64,000 bases of DNA from Scandinavium sp036495715 (GCA_036495715.1 DASXML010000048.1:124001-188000), one strand, 5' to 3'; positions 27,657 through 35,873 are shown, numbered from the stretch's first letter. Numbers and translations: made by a program. Notes: generated by a model from the sequence alone, not told the origin.

Positions 27657-29048
27657 GTGAAAAACGCGTCATCGGCATCCGACAATTTGCCAACGGATGC
27701 GGCGTCGGAGACTCAACCGACGCTTCACCGCGGCCTGCAAAACCGCCATATCCAATTAATTGCTCTCGGCGGTGCTATCGGCACCGGTCTGTTTCTCGGC
27801 ATCGGTCCCGCCATTCAAATGGCCGGACCTGCCGTCATTCTCGGCTACGCCATCGCCGGGATCATCGCTTTTCTGATCATGCGCCAGCTCGGCGAAATGG
27901 TCGTCGAGGAACCGGTTTCTGGCTCCTTTGCTCACTTTGCCTATAAATACTGGGGGCCGTTCGCCGGCTTTCTTTCTGGCTGGAACTACTGGGTCATGTT
28001 CGTGCTGGTAGGGATGGCGGAGCTGACTGCCGCCGGGATTTATATGCAGTACTGGCTGCCGGACGTGCCGACGTGGGTGTGGGCTGCCGCGTTCTTTATT
28101 ATCATCAACGCCGTGAATCTGGTGAACGTGCGTCTGTATGGCGAAACGGAATTCTGGTTTGCGCTGATCAAGGTGCTGGCGATTTTGGGGATGATCGGCT
28201 TCGGGCTGTGGATGCTGTTTACCGGCCACGGCGGCGAGCACGCGGGCTTTGGTAACCTATGGCAACACGGCGGCTTCTTTGCCACCGGCTGGCATGGCCT
28301 GGTGCTGTCGCTGGCGGTGATCATGTTCTCTTTCGGTGGCCTTGAGCTGATTGGCATTACTGCCGCCGAAGCGCGCGACCCGGAAACCTCGATCCCAAAA
28401 GCGGTGAATCAGGTGGTGTACCGCATTCTGCTGTTCTACATCGGTTCTCTGGTGGTGCTGTTGGCGCTTTATCCGTGGGTGAACGTCAAATCAGACAGCA
28501 GCCCGTTCGTGATGATTTTCCACAATCTGGATAGCAATGTAGTGGCATCTGCGCTGAATTTCGTCATTCTGGTGGCGTCGTTATCGGTGTACAACAGCGG
28601 TGTTTATTCTAATAGCCGGATGTTGTTTGGCCTGTCGGTGCAGGGCAATGCGCCGAAATTCCTCACTCGCGTGAACCGTCGCGGCGTGCCGGTGAATTCG
28701 CTGATGCTTTCTGGGGCAATCACTTCGCTGGTGGTGCTGGTGAATTACCTGCTGCCGCACAAGGCGTTTGGCCTGCTGATGGCGCTGGTGGTGGCCACGC
28801 TGTTGCTGAACTGGGTGATGATTTGCCTGGCGCATTTGAAATTCCGTTCAGCCCAACGGCGAAAAGGACGTGAGCCAAAATTCCGTGCGCTGTGGGCGCC
28901 GACCAGCAACTATATCTGCATCGCATTTCTGTTGATGGTTCTTTGCCTGATGCTGACTATCGACGGCATGCGCCTGTCGGCGATTCTGCTGCCAGTGTGG
29001 GTCGTATTCCTGTTTGTGGTCTTCAAACTGCTGAGAAAGCGCACCTGA
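27657..29048 (+). CDS. pheP: Phenylalanine-specific permease
   Basis: 463 residues, near-identical in pattern to E. coli PheP over its whole length: PTLHRGLQNRHIQLIALGG, GTGLFLGIGPAIQMAGPAV, EEPVSGSFAHFAYKYWGPF and the 12 transmembrane segments of the APC amino-acid permease family. It is an inner-membrane proton symporter for L-phenylalanine. Start is the GTG at 27657 with AGGGGAAAG upstream. The N-terminal tail is a few residues longer than in E. coli. In E. coli pheP is followed directly by ybdG; here three extra genes lie between. Confidence 0.96.
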   Translation: MKNASSASDNLPTDAASETQPTLHRGLQNRHIQLIALGGAIGTGLFLGIGPAIQMAGPAVILGYAIAGIIAFLIMRQLGEMVVEEPVSGSFAHFAYKYWGPFAGFLSGWNYWVMFVLVGMAELTAAGIYMQYWLPDVPTWVWAAAFFIIINAVNLVNVRLYGETEFWFALIKVLAILGMIGFGLWMLFTGHGGEHAGFGNLWQHGGFFATGWHGLVLSLAVIMFSFGGLELIGITAAEARDPETSIPKAVNQVVYRILLFYIGSLVVLLALYPWVNVKSDSSPFVMIFHNLDSNVVASALNFVILVASLSVYNSGVYSNSRMLFGLSVQGNAPKFLTRVNRRGVPVNSLMLSGAITSLVVLVNYLLPHKAFGLLMALVVATLLLNWVMICLAHLKFRSAQRRKGREPKFRALWAPTSNYICIAFLLMVLCLMLTIDGMRLSAILLPVWVVFLFVVFKLLRKRT

Positions 29049-29144
29049 TGTAAGCGCCCCCTTAAGAGCACTGGACGGAAAACGGTGCGATAAAAGGGGG
29101 TGTAGACTGACGTCTATCCCGTACAAATACCAAGGGGAAAGACC

Positions 29145-29501
29145 GTGAATCTCGCTATTCCTGCGCATTATGTGCACACCCGTGCGACACCCTTCTTCGA
29201 TAACTCGACTGTGCCTGCCGGACTGCTAAGTCACCACAATACCAAAGCGGGCGTCTATGGACGCTTATCCGTGATGCGTGGCGCGGTAAAATATTTTGGT
29301 TTCCCGGATGCAGAAAGCACCACGCCGGACGTCGAGTTGGTGATTGAGGCCGGGCATTTTGGCATCAGCCCGCCGCAAAAATGGCACCGTATTGAGCTGC
29401 TCACCGACGACACCTGGTTCAATATCGATTTCTTTGCTGAGCCGCAGGCGCAGTTGACCGGTAAAGGCTTTGGTCAGGTTGTAAACACGCATAAGGATTG
29501 A
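29145..29501 (+). CDS. YeaR-like DUF1971 protein (first tandem copy)
   Basis: 118-residue cupin-like DUF1971/TehB-type protein. IPAHYVHTRATPFFDNSTVP, GVYGRLSVMRGAVKYFGFPD and FGISPPQKWHRIELLTDD follow E. coli YeaR closely. YeaR is a small cytoplasmic protein of unknown activity, induced by nitrate, nitrite and nitric oxide in E. coli. Start is the GTG at 29145 with AAGGGGAAAG upstream. Its stop is 2 bases before the ATG of a second copy. The 96-bp leader contains a CCCCCTTA...AAAAGGGGG inverted repeat with an inner GCAC/GTGC stem that may be the pheP terminator or an operator. Confidence 0.82.
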   Translation: MNLAIPAHYVHTRATPFFDNSTVPAGLLSHHNTKAGVYGRLSVMRGAVKYFGFPDAESTTPDVELVIEAGHFGISPPQKWHRIELLTDDTWFNIDFFAEPQAQLTGKGFGQVVNTHKD

Positions 29502-29503
29502 TC

Positions 29504-29836
29504 ATGGAACGGATTCAAATCCCTTCGCACTATGTGCACACCCGCAGCACGCCGTTCTGGACCACAGAAACGGCACCACCGGGTATCTGGCGCAGACATC
29601 TGGATGCGGGCACCCGTCAGGGCGTTTACCCGCGTTTATCAGTGATGAGTGGCGTGATTCTGTATGAGAATTTTGCCGATGAATTCAGCCCAGAACCGAG
29701 AGAAACGCTGCGAATTGAGGCAGGGCAGTTTGGCGTTTTCCCGCCGGAGAAATGGCACCTCATCAGGCCATTGACCGACGACGTGCTGTTCAGCGTGGAT
29801 TTCTACGTTGACCCGCAAATTTTAACCGAAGAGTAA
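29504..29836 (+). CDS. yeaR: YeaR-like DUF1971 protein (second tandem copy)
   Basis: 110 residues from the ATG at 29504, with AAGGA upstream inside the end of the first copy. IPSHYVHTRSTPFWTTETAP, GVYPRLSVMSGVILYENFAD and FGVFPPEKWHLIRPLTDD make it the closer of the two to E. coli YeaR. Compared with its neighbour at 29145-29501 it is clearly homologous but diverged, so the duplication is not recent. It is followed after 10 bases by a yoaG-like gene, the same order as the E. coli yeaR-yoaG operon. Role probably in nitrogen-oxide or tellurite-type stress by analogy; unproven. Confidence 0.82.
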   Translation: MERIQIPSHYVHTRSTPFWTTETAPPGIWRRHLDAGTRQGVYPRLSVMSGVILYENFADEFSPEPRETLRIEAGQFGVFPPEKWHLIRPLTDDVLFSVDFYVDPQILTEE

Positions 29837-29846
29837 GGCATTCAGA

Positions 29847-30185
29847 ATGGACAACAATGACGAAAACAAAGGCTACACCTTAGGGATCCAACATCGCGGC
29901 AGCAAAGCGATCGCCGAAAAAGTGTATCTGAAACCGATGGCACTGTACGTGCCCGCGGTGGCGAGTCAGGCGGTTGCGGCATTGGCTGAAGGATTTGATG
30001 GCACGGCTGAGGGTGTGTATGTGCTGAGCGTCACCAACAACAATAACGGCGTATCGGTCGACAAAGATTTCAACACGCTGGCGGATCTTCTCGACGCGGA
30101 GACAGCCGCTGAGTCAGTGAAAGATCTGGTAAATATCGTGCGCGGTTACGATGAAGACGGCGAGCACAACGTCTGCGGTTGGTGA
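29847..30185 (+). CDS. yoaG: YoaG-like protein with N-terminal extension
   Basis: 112 residues. The C-terminal ~60 residues (VLSVTNNNNGVSVDKDFNTL ... DLVNIVRGYDEDGEHNVCGW) match E. coli YoaG, a 60-residue protein, to its final CGW. The first ~52 residues (MDNNDENKGYTLGIQHRGSK...) have no counterpart there. AAGG lies upstream of the ATG. Third gene of a yeaR-yeaR-yoaG unit inserted between pheP and ybdG. Function unknown; E. coli YoaG is a small dimeric protein co-expressed with YeaR under nitrate/NO control. Confidence 0.8.
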   Translation: MDNNDENKGYTLGIQHRGSKAIAEKVYLKPMALYVPAVASQAVAALAEGFDGTAEGVYVLSVTNNNNGVSVDKDFNTLADLLDAETAAESVKDLVNIVRGYDEDGEHNVCGW

Positions 30186-30199
30186 GCGACTGTGCAGAA

Positions 30200-30228
30200 A
30201 AAAGGTCTGAGCATGGCCCAGACCTTTT
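30200..30228. terminator. Bidirectional terminator between yoaG-like gene and ybdG
   Basis: AAAAGGTCTG and CAGACCTTTT form a perfect 10-bp stem, with A runs on one side and T runs on the other, between convergent genes. It should stop transcription from both directions. Confidence 0.85.
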
Positions 30229-30234
30229 GCCGTG

Positions 30235-31479
30235 TTAATTCGACACAAATCCGGACAGGGCGCGAATATCATTCCCGGTCGGTGCCTGGTGAATACGTAA
30301 ACCAAACTCGTCGACGACGGCAAAAATATGGTCGAAAATATCGGCCTGAATCCCTTCATATTCCGCCCACACAACCGTGTTGGTGAAAGCATATATTTCC
30401 AACGGCAACCCGTTTGCATCAGGCGCTAACTGGCGCACCATCAGGGTCATGTCTTTGCGTATTTTCGAATGACTACGCAGGTATTCATTGAGATAAACGC
30501 GAAAAGTACCGACGTTGGTCATTTTACGGCGGTTAAGAATCGACTCATCGCCACCTTGTTGTTCATTCCACTGATTGATTTCTTCATGACGGCTGTCCAT
30601 ATACGGCTTTAACAGCTTGGCCTGAATAAGGCGCTGTTGTTCGTGCTCATCAAGAAAATGAATGCTGGTGGTATCGATATTAATGCTGCGCTTAATACGA
30701 CGCCCGCCGGAGGCAGACATCCCGCTCCAGTTTTTAAATGAGTCTGACACCAGCGACCAGGTTGGGATCGTGGTGATGGTGTTATCCCAGTTACGCACTT
30801 TCACGGTGGTCAGGCCAATGTCGGTCACCGCGCCGTCAGCGCCGTATTTCGGCATTTCCAGCCAATCACCCAGACGAAGCATATCGTTGGCAGAAAGCTG
30901 AATTCCGGCTACCAGACCGAGCACCGGATCCTTAAACACCAACATCATCACCGCCGCCATGGCACCCAGGCCGCTGATTAAGATGGCCGGCGATTGCCCC
31001 AGCAACAGTGAAATAATCAGAATGCCGACCAAAATAGCGCTGACCAGTTTAATCCCCTGGAAAATGCCTTTTAACGGCATATGTGCGGAGAACGTGAATT
31101 TCCGCGAAAGATTCAGCAACACGTCGAGCAGCGAGAAAAACGACAGCAGAGAATAGAGCATCACCCACAGTTCGGCGCAGGTGGTCAGAATGTTGGCGGC
31201 ATCGCTGTCTTTTTGCAGCCACAACGCGGCCTGCACCTGCACGACAATCCCTTGTAGCGTGAAGGCCAGCCGGTGAAATAATTTATTCTGCGTAATGATT
31301 TGCAGCCAGAAATGCTGGCTGGCCTGTGCGCGTTTTTCAAAGGTGCGAAGCACAACCCGATGTAAAATAACGTGCAGGATAATGACGGTCAGAAAAATAA
31401 TACCGAAAACAATGATCAGCGATGTGGTGTGGTTTATCTCAAGGCCCCACTTTTTGAGGGCTACTATAATTTCCTGCAT
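30235..31479 (-). CDS. ybdG: Miniconductance mechanosensitive channel YbdG
   Basis: 414 residues matching E. coli YbdG (415) end to end. Several N-terminal membrane helices precede the MscS-type pore helix and vestibule: GQSPAILISGLGAMAAVMML, LSANDMLRLGDWLEMPKYGA, VRNWDNTITTIPTWSLVSDS, then a C-terminal domain ending TGNDIRALSGFVSN. Inner membrane; helps release solutes on mild hypo-osmotic shock. It is only a distant relative of the MscS-family gene at 16577-18193. Convergent with the yoaG-like gene across a shared terminator. Confidence 0.95.
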   Translation of the reverse strand: MQEIIVALKKWGLEINHTTSLIIVFGIIFLTVIILHVILHRVVLRTFEKRAQASQHFWLQIITQNKLFHRLAFTLQGIVVQVQAALWLQKDSDAANILTTCAELWVMLYSLLSFFSLLDVLLNLSRKFTFSAHMPLKGIFQGIKLVSAILVGILIISLLLGQSPAILISGLGAMAAVMMLVFKDPVLGLVAGIQLSANDMLRLGDWLEMPKYGADGAVTDIGLTTVKVRNWDNTITTIPTWSLVSDSFKNWSGMSASGGRRIKRSINIDTTSIHFLDEHEQQRLIQAKLLKPYMDSRHEEINQWNEQQGGDESILNRRKMTNVGTFRVYLNEYLRSHSKIRKDMTLMVRQLAPDANGLPLEIYAFTNTVVWAEYEGIQADIFDHIFAVVDEFGLRIHQAPTGNDIRALSGFVSN

Positions 31480-31545
31480 AACGTCTCCTTTTTATTTCAG
31501 CGGCCATGATGACCGCTGAGGAAATGAGATGCAAATCAGCAAGCG

Positions 31546-32964
31546 CTATAGCGAAGGCAGAGGACTGCGGTTTAAATGGCGGCGGTAGCTGAGAGCCAGC
31601 GCCGCGAGCAGCAGCATCATGATGACCTCCAACGACAGAAAACCGACGATAGCCGCGGTGTAGTCACCCTGTGACGCCAGAGCCAGAAAAACACTGCCAA
31701 GGACCGCAGGCCCCAGTCCCAGCGTCGATTGTTGCAGCGTGCTGAGAATAGCACTGCCCGCTCCGGCATCGCTGGCGTGGATATCACGCATACCGATGCG
31801 ATAAAAGCTGTTCACAATCAGCGCTTGCCCATAACCGACCAGCGCGGTGGCCGGAACCAGCGTCAACGCATGGGTGCGCATGCCGTAGTGCCAGAAAGTG
31901 ACGATCAGCAACAGCAGGCCGCAGATTTGCACGGTCAGGCCAATGAGCAGAATGCGGCCCATACTGTAGCGAGCAATCAGTTTCGGGGCATACAGTGCCG
32001 AGACAAAATAGGCGATACCCAGCGCAATAAAACTGTTTCCCGACTGCCACGGAGCCATGCCCAGCCCTGACTGCATGGTCAGCGCCATACAGAACATAAA
32101 GCCGGACCAGGCGCTGAAGAATAGCAGGGCGATGAGGATCCCAAAGCGAATGCTCGGCAGTTTTAACAGGCGCGGTGGTAACAACGGCGTTTGTCCGCGT
32201 TGTTCTTTCGCCAGCGCGCTGCGGCGCATCAACCACAGCAGCGGGATCACGGCCAACAGCATCAGTTTCAGCGCCCACGGCCAGTGCAGTTCCATGCCTA
32301 ACGCCATGGGGAACAGCAGACAACAGAGGATTGCCGCCAGATAAACCGTGCCGGGCCAGTCGATGCCAGACGGTTTTTCACTGCGCGTTTCCGGCACATA
32401 ACGTTGGCTAAGGCCCAGTACCAGCAGGCAAAATGGCACGTTGATGAAAAAGGCATTGCGCCAGCCGAGTCCGGCAAAATCTGCCGACACCAGCCAGCCG
32501 CCGCCCATTTGCCCTATGATAAACGCAATCCCACCCATGCCGCCGTACAGGCTGATCGCGCGGGCGTGCGCAGTACCTTTGAGGGTGACATGCAATGTCG
32601 CCAGAATTTGCGGCACGATCAGCGCCGCACCTGCGCCCTGTAGCGTGCGCGCCGCCAGCAGCGAGTGAATCGAGTTAGCCATGCCGCACAGCAGCGAAGC
32701 GACACCAAACAGCGCGACGCCCCACATAAAAAGCCGCCGACGACCATAGTTATCGCCAAGCTTGCTACCCATCGCCAGACACACGGCGAAGGCCACACCG
32801 TACAGCGCAACGATCAGCTCCAGTTGGGTCGGACTGGTGTGCAGCGATTGCGTGATGGAGTCCAGCGCCACGTTAGTAATTGAGGTATCTATCAGCGGCA
32901 GCATTTGCCCGGTCAGGAGTAAAAGCTGGCCGGCGCGACCAGGTGAAACAGCAGACGAATTCAT
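31546..32964 (-). CDS. MFS drug exporter, 14-helix DHA2 type
   Basis: 472 residues from the ATG at 32964, which has GGAG six bases upstream; an ATG 12 bases earlier has none. Pattern of the EmrB/QacA group: LTGQMLPLIDTSITNVALDS at the first helix, motif A G-S-K-L-G-D-N-Y-G-R-R-R, and RTLQGAGAALIVPQILATL (motif C region), with about 14 hydrophobic segments. Inner-membrane proton-driven efflux of an unknown toxic compound is likely. No partner membrane-fusion gene is adjacent. It is divergent from an MmyB-type regulator with a short shared promoter region, which suggests local control. Confidence 0.88.
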   Translation of the reverse strand: MNSSAVSPGRAGQLLLLTGQMLPLIDTSITNVALDSITQSLHTSPTQLELIVALYGVAFAVCLAMGSKLGDNYGRRRLFMWGVALFGVASLLCGMANSIHSLLAARTLQGAGAALIVPQILATLHVTLKGTAHARAISLYGGMGGIAFIIGQMGGGWLVSADFAGLGWRNAFFINVPFCLLVLGLSQRYVPETRSEKPSGIDWPGTVYLAAILCCLLFPMALGMELHWPWALKLMLLAVIPLLWLMRRSALAKEQRGQTPLLPPRLLKLPSIRFGILIALLFFSAWSGFMFCMALTMQSGLGMAPWQSGNSFIALGIAYFVSALYAPKLIARYSMGRILLIGLTVQICGLLLLIVTFWHYGMRTHALTLVPATALVGYGQALIVNSFYRIGMRDIHASDAGAGSAILSTLQQSTLGLGPAVLGSVFLALASQGDYTAAIVGFLSLEVIMMLLLAALALSYRRHLNRSPLPSL

Positions 32965-33023
32965 GGGGTTCTCCATTGCGTCATTCAGGGATCGGACGTA
33001 GCATCGCTGAATGAATAAACGGG

Positions 33024-33047
33024 TACCAGTTCCTGCTTATACTGGTA
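33024..33047. promoter_or_regulatory. Probable operator between MFS gene and its regulator
   Basis: TACCAGT-N10-ACTGGTA, a perfect 7-bp inverted repeat in the 108-bp divergent region, with a further overlapping GGTATTGGTAC next to it. Position and symmetry suit the binding site of the regulator encoded at 33073. Confidence 0.6.
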
Positions 33048-33072
33048 TTGGTACTACCCTGCTGGAGGTGAC

Positions 33073-33942
33073 ATGTCACTTATCACACCTGTTGAAACTG
33101 TCGTGACGCGCCATGATGACAATCGCAAACAGCTCGGCGCTTTTTTGCGTTCGCGCCGGGAAAGTCTCGACCCGCAACGGCTCGGGTTGCCGCGTAGCGG
33201 AAGGCGTCGCACGCCGGGATTGCGCCGGGAAGAGGTGGCGATGCTGGCGGATGTCGGCGTCACCTGGTACACGTGGCTGGAGCAGGGGCGGGAAGTTAAC
33301 CCTTCGACGCTGGTGATGCAGGCGGTGGCGCAGGCGCTACAATGCAGTGCGCTGGAAACTCGCCATCTTTTTGTGCTCGCCGGACTGCCGCCGCTGGAGT
33401 CTTTACAGGTTCCGCAATGTGAAGGCATTAGTCCAGGCACACGCAGGTTGCTCGACAGTCTGATGCCGCAGCCCGCCAGCATTCAAAAACCCAGCTTTGA
33501 TATTGTGGCGTGGAACGACAGCTTTTGCCGTCTGATGGGCGTCGATTTCGCGACGATAGCGGAAGACGATCGCAACTGCATCTATTTGTATCTGACCAAC
33601 GACGCCTGGCGCGAACGCCTGGCGAATCGCGATGTGCTGCCGACCTTTGTCTCCTATTTTCGCGCCGCGATGGCTGAGCACCGCGGCGAACCCGAATGGG
33701 AAAATAAGCTGGCGCGATTCTTTGCCGCATCGGCTGAATTCGAAACCTTGTGGCATCAACGCTACGATGTGCGAGGCGTCGAGAATCAAATCAAAACGTT
33801 TAACCATCCGCAGTTGGGCGCGTTTAGTCTGCAACAGATGTACTGGTATTCCGCGCCGCGCAATGGCTCACGGCTGCTGGTGTATTTACCGGTCGACGAA
33901 GAGAGCGAACGCGCGCTGCAATGGCTTGAGCAACAGGGCTAA
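33073..33942 (+). CDS. HTH regulator with MmyB-like ligand-binding domain
   Basis: 289 residues. An XRE-type helix-turn-helix fills about residues 20-90 (LGAFLRSRRESLDPQRLGLP, then TPGLRREEVAMLADVGVTWY and TWLEQGREVNPSTLVMQAVA). The rest (PASIQKPSFDIVAWNDSFCR ... WHQRYDVRG ... HPQLGAFSLQQMYWYS) is the MmyB-type PAS-like ligand-binding domain. Such proteins in enterics usually control a divergent transporter or oxidoreductase. Start ATG at 33073 with GGAGG upstream. The inverted repeat at 33024 lies between it and the MFS exporter. Confidence 0.87.
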   Translation: MSLITPVETVVTRHDDNRKQLGAFLRSRRESLDPQRLGLPRSGRRRTPGLRREEVAMLADVGVTWYTWLEQGREVNPSTLVMQAVAQALQCSALETRHLFVLAGLPPLESLQVPQCEGISPGTRRLLDSLMPQPASIQKPSFDIVAWNDSFCRLMGVDFATIAEDDRNCIYLYLTNDAWRERLANRDVLPTFVSYFRAAMAEHRGEPEWENKLARFFAASAEFETLWHQRYDVRGVENQIKTFNHPQLGAFSLQQMYWYSAPRNGSRLLVYLPVDEESERALQWLEQQG

Positions 33943-34051
33943 AGCTTCTCGAATTAACAAGGAAAGCAATGAACGTCACCCGTAAGCAGGAACGAATTTC
34001 ATCGAGTCACCAGCTTGTTCTGTTCGCTTACGCTGATTTTTATTGCCTCAC

Positions 34052-34097
34052 ACGCTGCGTTTTCGACCATAAATACACCATTAGCCTTTACTGAAAT
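34052..34097. repeat. Imperfect direct repeat, left copy
   Basis: ACGCTGCGTTTTCGACCATA followed by an A/C-rich run, then TTAGCCTTTACTGAAAT. A second copy lies at 34496-34546. The two share ACGCT-CGTTTTCG, ATAAA and TTAGCCTTTA in register. The copy sits 110 bases before a small membrane-protein gene. Confidence 0.6.
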
Positions 34098-34207
34098 ATT
34101 CAGTTTTGTTGATTATGCAAAGTGGTCGGCATCCAGCAGATAAATAGCCTGTCGGAAAGCGTACTGTGCCCTATGCTTTATAGGGTTCTGTAAAACAGGC
34201 AATAAAA

Positions 34208-34411
34208 ATGAAAGTGACACCGTCGCTGATTAAAAAAATGCATCTCGTGAGCGCAGGAGCATGGGTTATTCTCGCCATTCCTTCTGTTTTGTGGTGGAAA
34301 AACAGCGTGTTGTGGGTAATCATCATCAGCATCTACGCCAATGTCGTCGGGCATTTGTCGGGATATACCGCAGCGCGAGCGGATGAAGCTGCCGAGAAGG
34401 GAAATGAATAA
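34208..34411 (+). CDS. Small two-helix membrane protein, unknown
   Basis: 67 residues: a short basic N terminus (MKVTPSLIKKMHL), two hydrophobic segments (VSAGAWVILAIPSVLWW and VLWVIIISIYANVVGHLSGY) and a charged tail ARADEAAEKGNE. The composition and start/stop look genuine, though the ribosome site (CAGGCAATAAAA) is weak. I do not recognise a family. It lies between two imperfect direct repeats and next to a toxin-antitoxin pair, in the most AT-rich part of the window, so it is probably accessory. Confidence 0.6.
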   Translation: MKVTPSLIKKMHLVSAGAWVILAIPSVLWWKNSVLWVIIISIYANVVGHLSGYTAARADEAAEKGNE

Positions 34412-34495
34412 CCTGTCGGATTACAGCGTCACTCCATCGATTTTTCTCGAGCGTCCTTCCCGTTTTCTCTCTCCGTTCTTTTTTTTGCTGCCGAA

Positions 34496-34546
34496 TACGC
34501 TACGTTTTCGGTTATAAAAAAAACAATTTAGCCTTTAATGCAAATT
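34496..34546. repeat. Imperfect direct repeat, right copy
   Basis: ACGCTACGTTTTCGGTTATA, an A-rich run, then TTAGCCTTTAATGCAAAT: the partner of the repeat at 34052-34097, here 36 bases before the toxin gene. Because each copy lies upstream of a gene it may be a duplicated promoter region. Confidence 0.6.
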
Positions 34547-34581
34547 ACCTTATATGCTAAATTCTCAGGGAGCAGAGCGGG

Positions 34582-34920
34582 ATGTTTATTCTGGAGATCC
34601 ATCGGTTGGCATATGAGGAGCTTGACGCACTTCCTCTCACTGTACGGGCAAAAATGATCCTCCAGCTCGATAAACTGCGTGCTAATCCGACGGCATTACG
34701 GGAGCCTGATTCGAAGCCGCTAGGCAATGGGCTATTTGAAATCCGGACGGTAGGCCTTGTTCACACGCGAGGAATTTATGTTTATCGTCAAGGACGAGTC
34801 ATATGGCTGCTACGCGTGTTTGTGAAAAAGACGCAAAAAACGCCTGCGCTCGACATTCAGCTGGCGACAAACAGATTAAAGGAGATGTTAAATGAGCAAA
34901 GTCATTCTGAATTGGGATGA
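34582..34920 (+). CDS. HigB/RelE-superfamily toxin (Gp49-like)
   Basis: 112 residues of the phage-derived Gp49-like/HigB family. IHRLAYEELDALPLTVRAKM, KPLGNGLFEIRTVGLVHTRG, then the family hallmark FVKKTQKTPALDIQLATNRL. Members are ribosome-dependent mRNA endonucleases. The antitoxin gene starts inside its last 29 bases, the toxin-first order typical of higBA. No phage gene lies beside it. The toxin identity rests on the C-terminal motif and the gene pairing. Confidence 0.87.
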   Translation: MFILEIHRLAYEELDALPLTVRAKMILQLDKLRANPTALREPDSKPLGNGLFEIRTVGLVHTRGIYVYRQGRVIWLLRVFVKKTQKTPALDIQLATNRLKEMLNEQSHSELG

Positions 34921-35179
34921 AGTCAGAGCTGAGATGCTTGCAAAGCCTGGAATGAAAGAAGCATTTGACGCCGTCGAGCGGCAGGAAAGGCTGCGGGGAA
35001 TGCTCGCGCAATGGCGAGCACATGCAGGTTTAACCCGTTCGCAGGTAGCGAAAAAGATGGGCGTCAGTGCGCCGACGGTCTCCAGAATGGAAGCCAATGT
35101 CACCCGGGCGAGCCTGGATACACTGACCCGTTACGCATTGGCCTGCGGCGTTGAGTCCCCGATCATCCAACTGTACTGA
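34892..35179 (+). CDS. HigA-type XRE antitoxin
   Basis: 95 residues. An N-terminal segment (ILNWDEVRAEMLAKPGMKEA) probably contacts the toxin; a helix-turn-helix follows at about residues 45-80 (LTRSQVAKKMGVSAPTVSRM and LDTLTRYALACGV). AAAGGAG precedes the ATG inside the toxin gene, so the two are translationally coupled. Antitoxins of this kind also repress their own operon. A weak CCCGA...TCGGG hairpin at 35187-35212 follows. Confidence 0.87.
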   Translation: MSKVILNWDEVRAEMLAKPGMKEAFDAVERQERLRGMLAQWRAHAGLTRSQVAKKMGVSAPTVSRMEANVTRASLDTLTRYALACGVESPIIQLY

Positions 35180-35219
35180 AAATTACCCGACAGACACAAA
35201 GCGTTATCGGGCAAAGAGA

Positions 35220-35873
35220 CTAAATCTCGGTAACCGTGGTGCTCTGTGGCAGACGAGATTTTGGCAGTTTGGCATTGAAGTCTTCCACGCTGTGACGCCC
35301 TACCGGGACCACCACCACGCTGGTAAACCCTTTTTCGCTTAGACCAAACTCCTGGTCTATAATCGCGGCATCAAACCCTTCAATCGGCACGGCATCCAGA
35401 CCCATTGCCGCCACGCCCAACAGGAAATTGCCGACGTTCAGGTAAACCTGTTTTTGCATCCAATGCGCGTCATCGTTCAACTCTTTACGGTGTAAATCGG
35501 CGAAGAATACGCGGCCTTTGTGGTTGCCCGCTTTCGCTTCCGGGGTGGCAAAACGGCCATCAACCTCTTCCTGATCGACCACTTTTTCCAGCCATGCATC
35601 GTCCATCGCCGTTTTGGCACAGAACACCACTACGTGGGACGCATCCAGCATTTTGCGCTCATTAAAGACGAAACCACCGGCGGCAGATTTTGCGACGCGC
35701 GCTTTGCCTTCGTCGGTGCTGGCGACGATAAAGTGCCACGGCTGGGAGTTGGTGCTCGACGGGCTGAATTGCAACAGCGTTTTCAGGTTTTCGGCCTGTT
35801 CAGCGGTGAGTTTTACGCTGGCGTCAAACGCTTTGGTTGAGTGGCGTTTTAAAGCGACGGAAATGATGTCCAT
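35220..35873 (-). CDS. nfsB: Oxygen-insensitive NAD(P)H nitroreductase
   Basis: 217 residues aligning over the full length with E. coli NfsB: MDIISVALKRHSTKAFDASV, SPSSTNSQPWHFIVASTDEG, YLNVGNFLLGVAAMGLDAVP, VEDFNAKLPKSRLPQ. The enzyme is a cytoplasmic FMN homodimer that reduces nitroaromatics by two-electron steps, with activity on quinones and dihydropteridine. In E. coli it follows ybdG and precedes ybdF, and is under MarA/SoxS control. Here it lies close to ramA, whose product recognises similar marboxes, so RamA control is plausible. Confidence 0.96.
   Translation of the reverse strand: MDIISVALKRHSTKAFDASVKLTAEQAENLKTLLQFSPSSTNSQPWHFIVASTDEGKARVAKSAAGGFVFNERKMLDASHVVVFCAKTAMDDAWLEKVVDQEEVDGRFATPEAKAGNHKGRVFFADLHRKELNDDAHWMQKQVYLNVGNFLLGVAAMGLDAVPIEGFDAAIIDQEFGLSEKGFTSVVVVPVGRHSVEDFNAKLPKSRLPQSTTVTEI

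Noticed and set aside
29049..29144. NarL or NsrR sites upstream of the yeaR-like genes, as in E. coli
   Set aside because: No convincing 7-2-7 NarL repeat or NsrR motif was found by eye; the regulation cannot be transferred from E. coli on this evidence.
33943..35219. Genomic island or prophage remnant around the toxin-antitoxin pair
   Set aside because: No integrase, tRNA or attachment-site pair was seen; the direct repeats are imperfect and each lies upstream of a gene, so a promoter duplication is equally likely.
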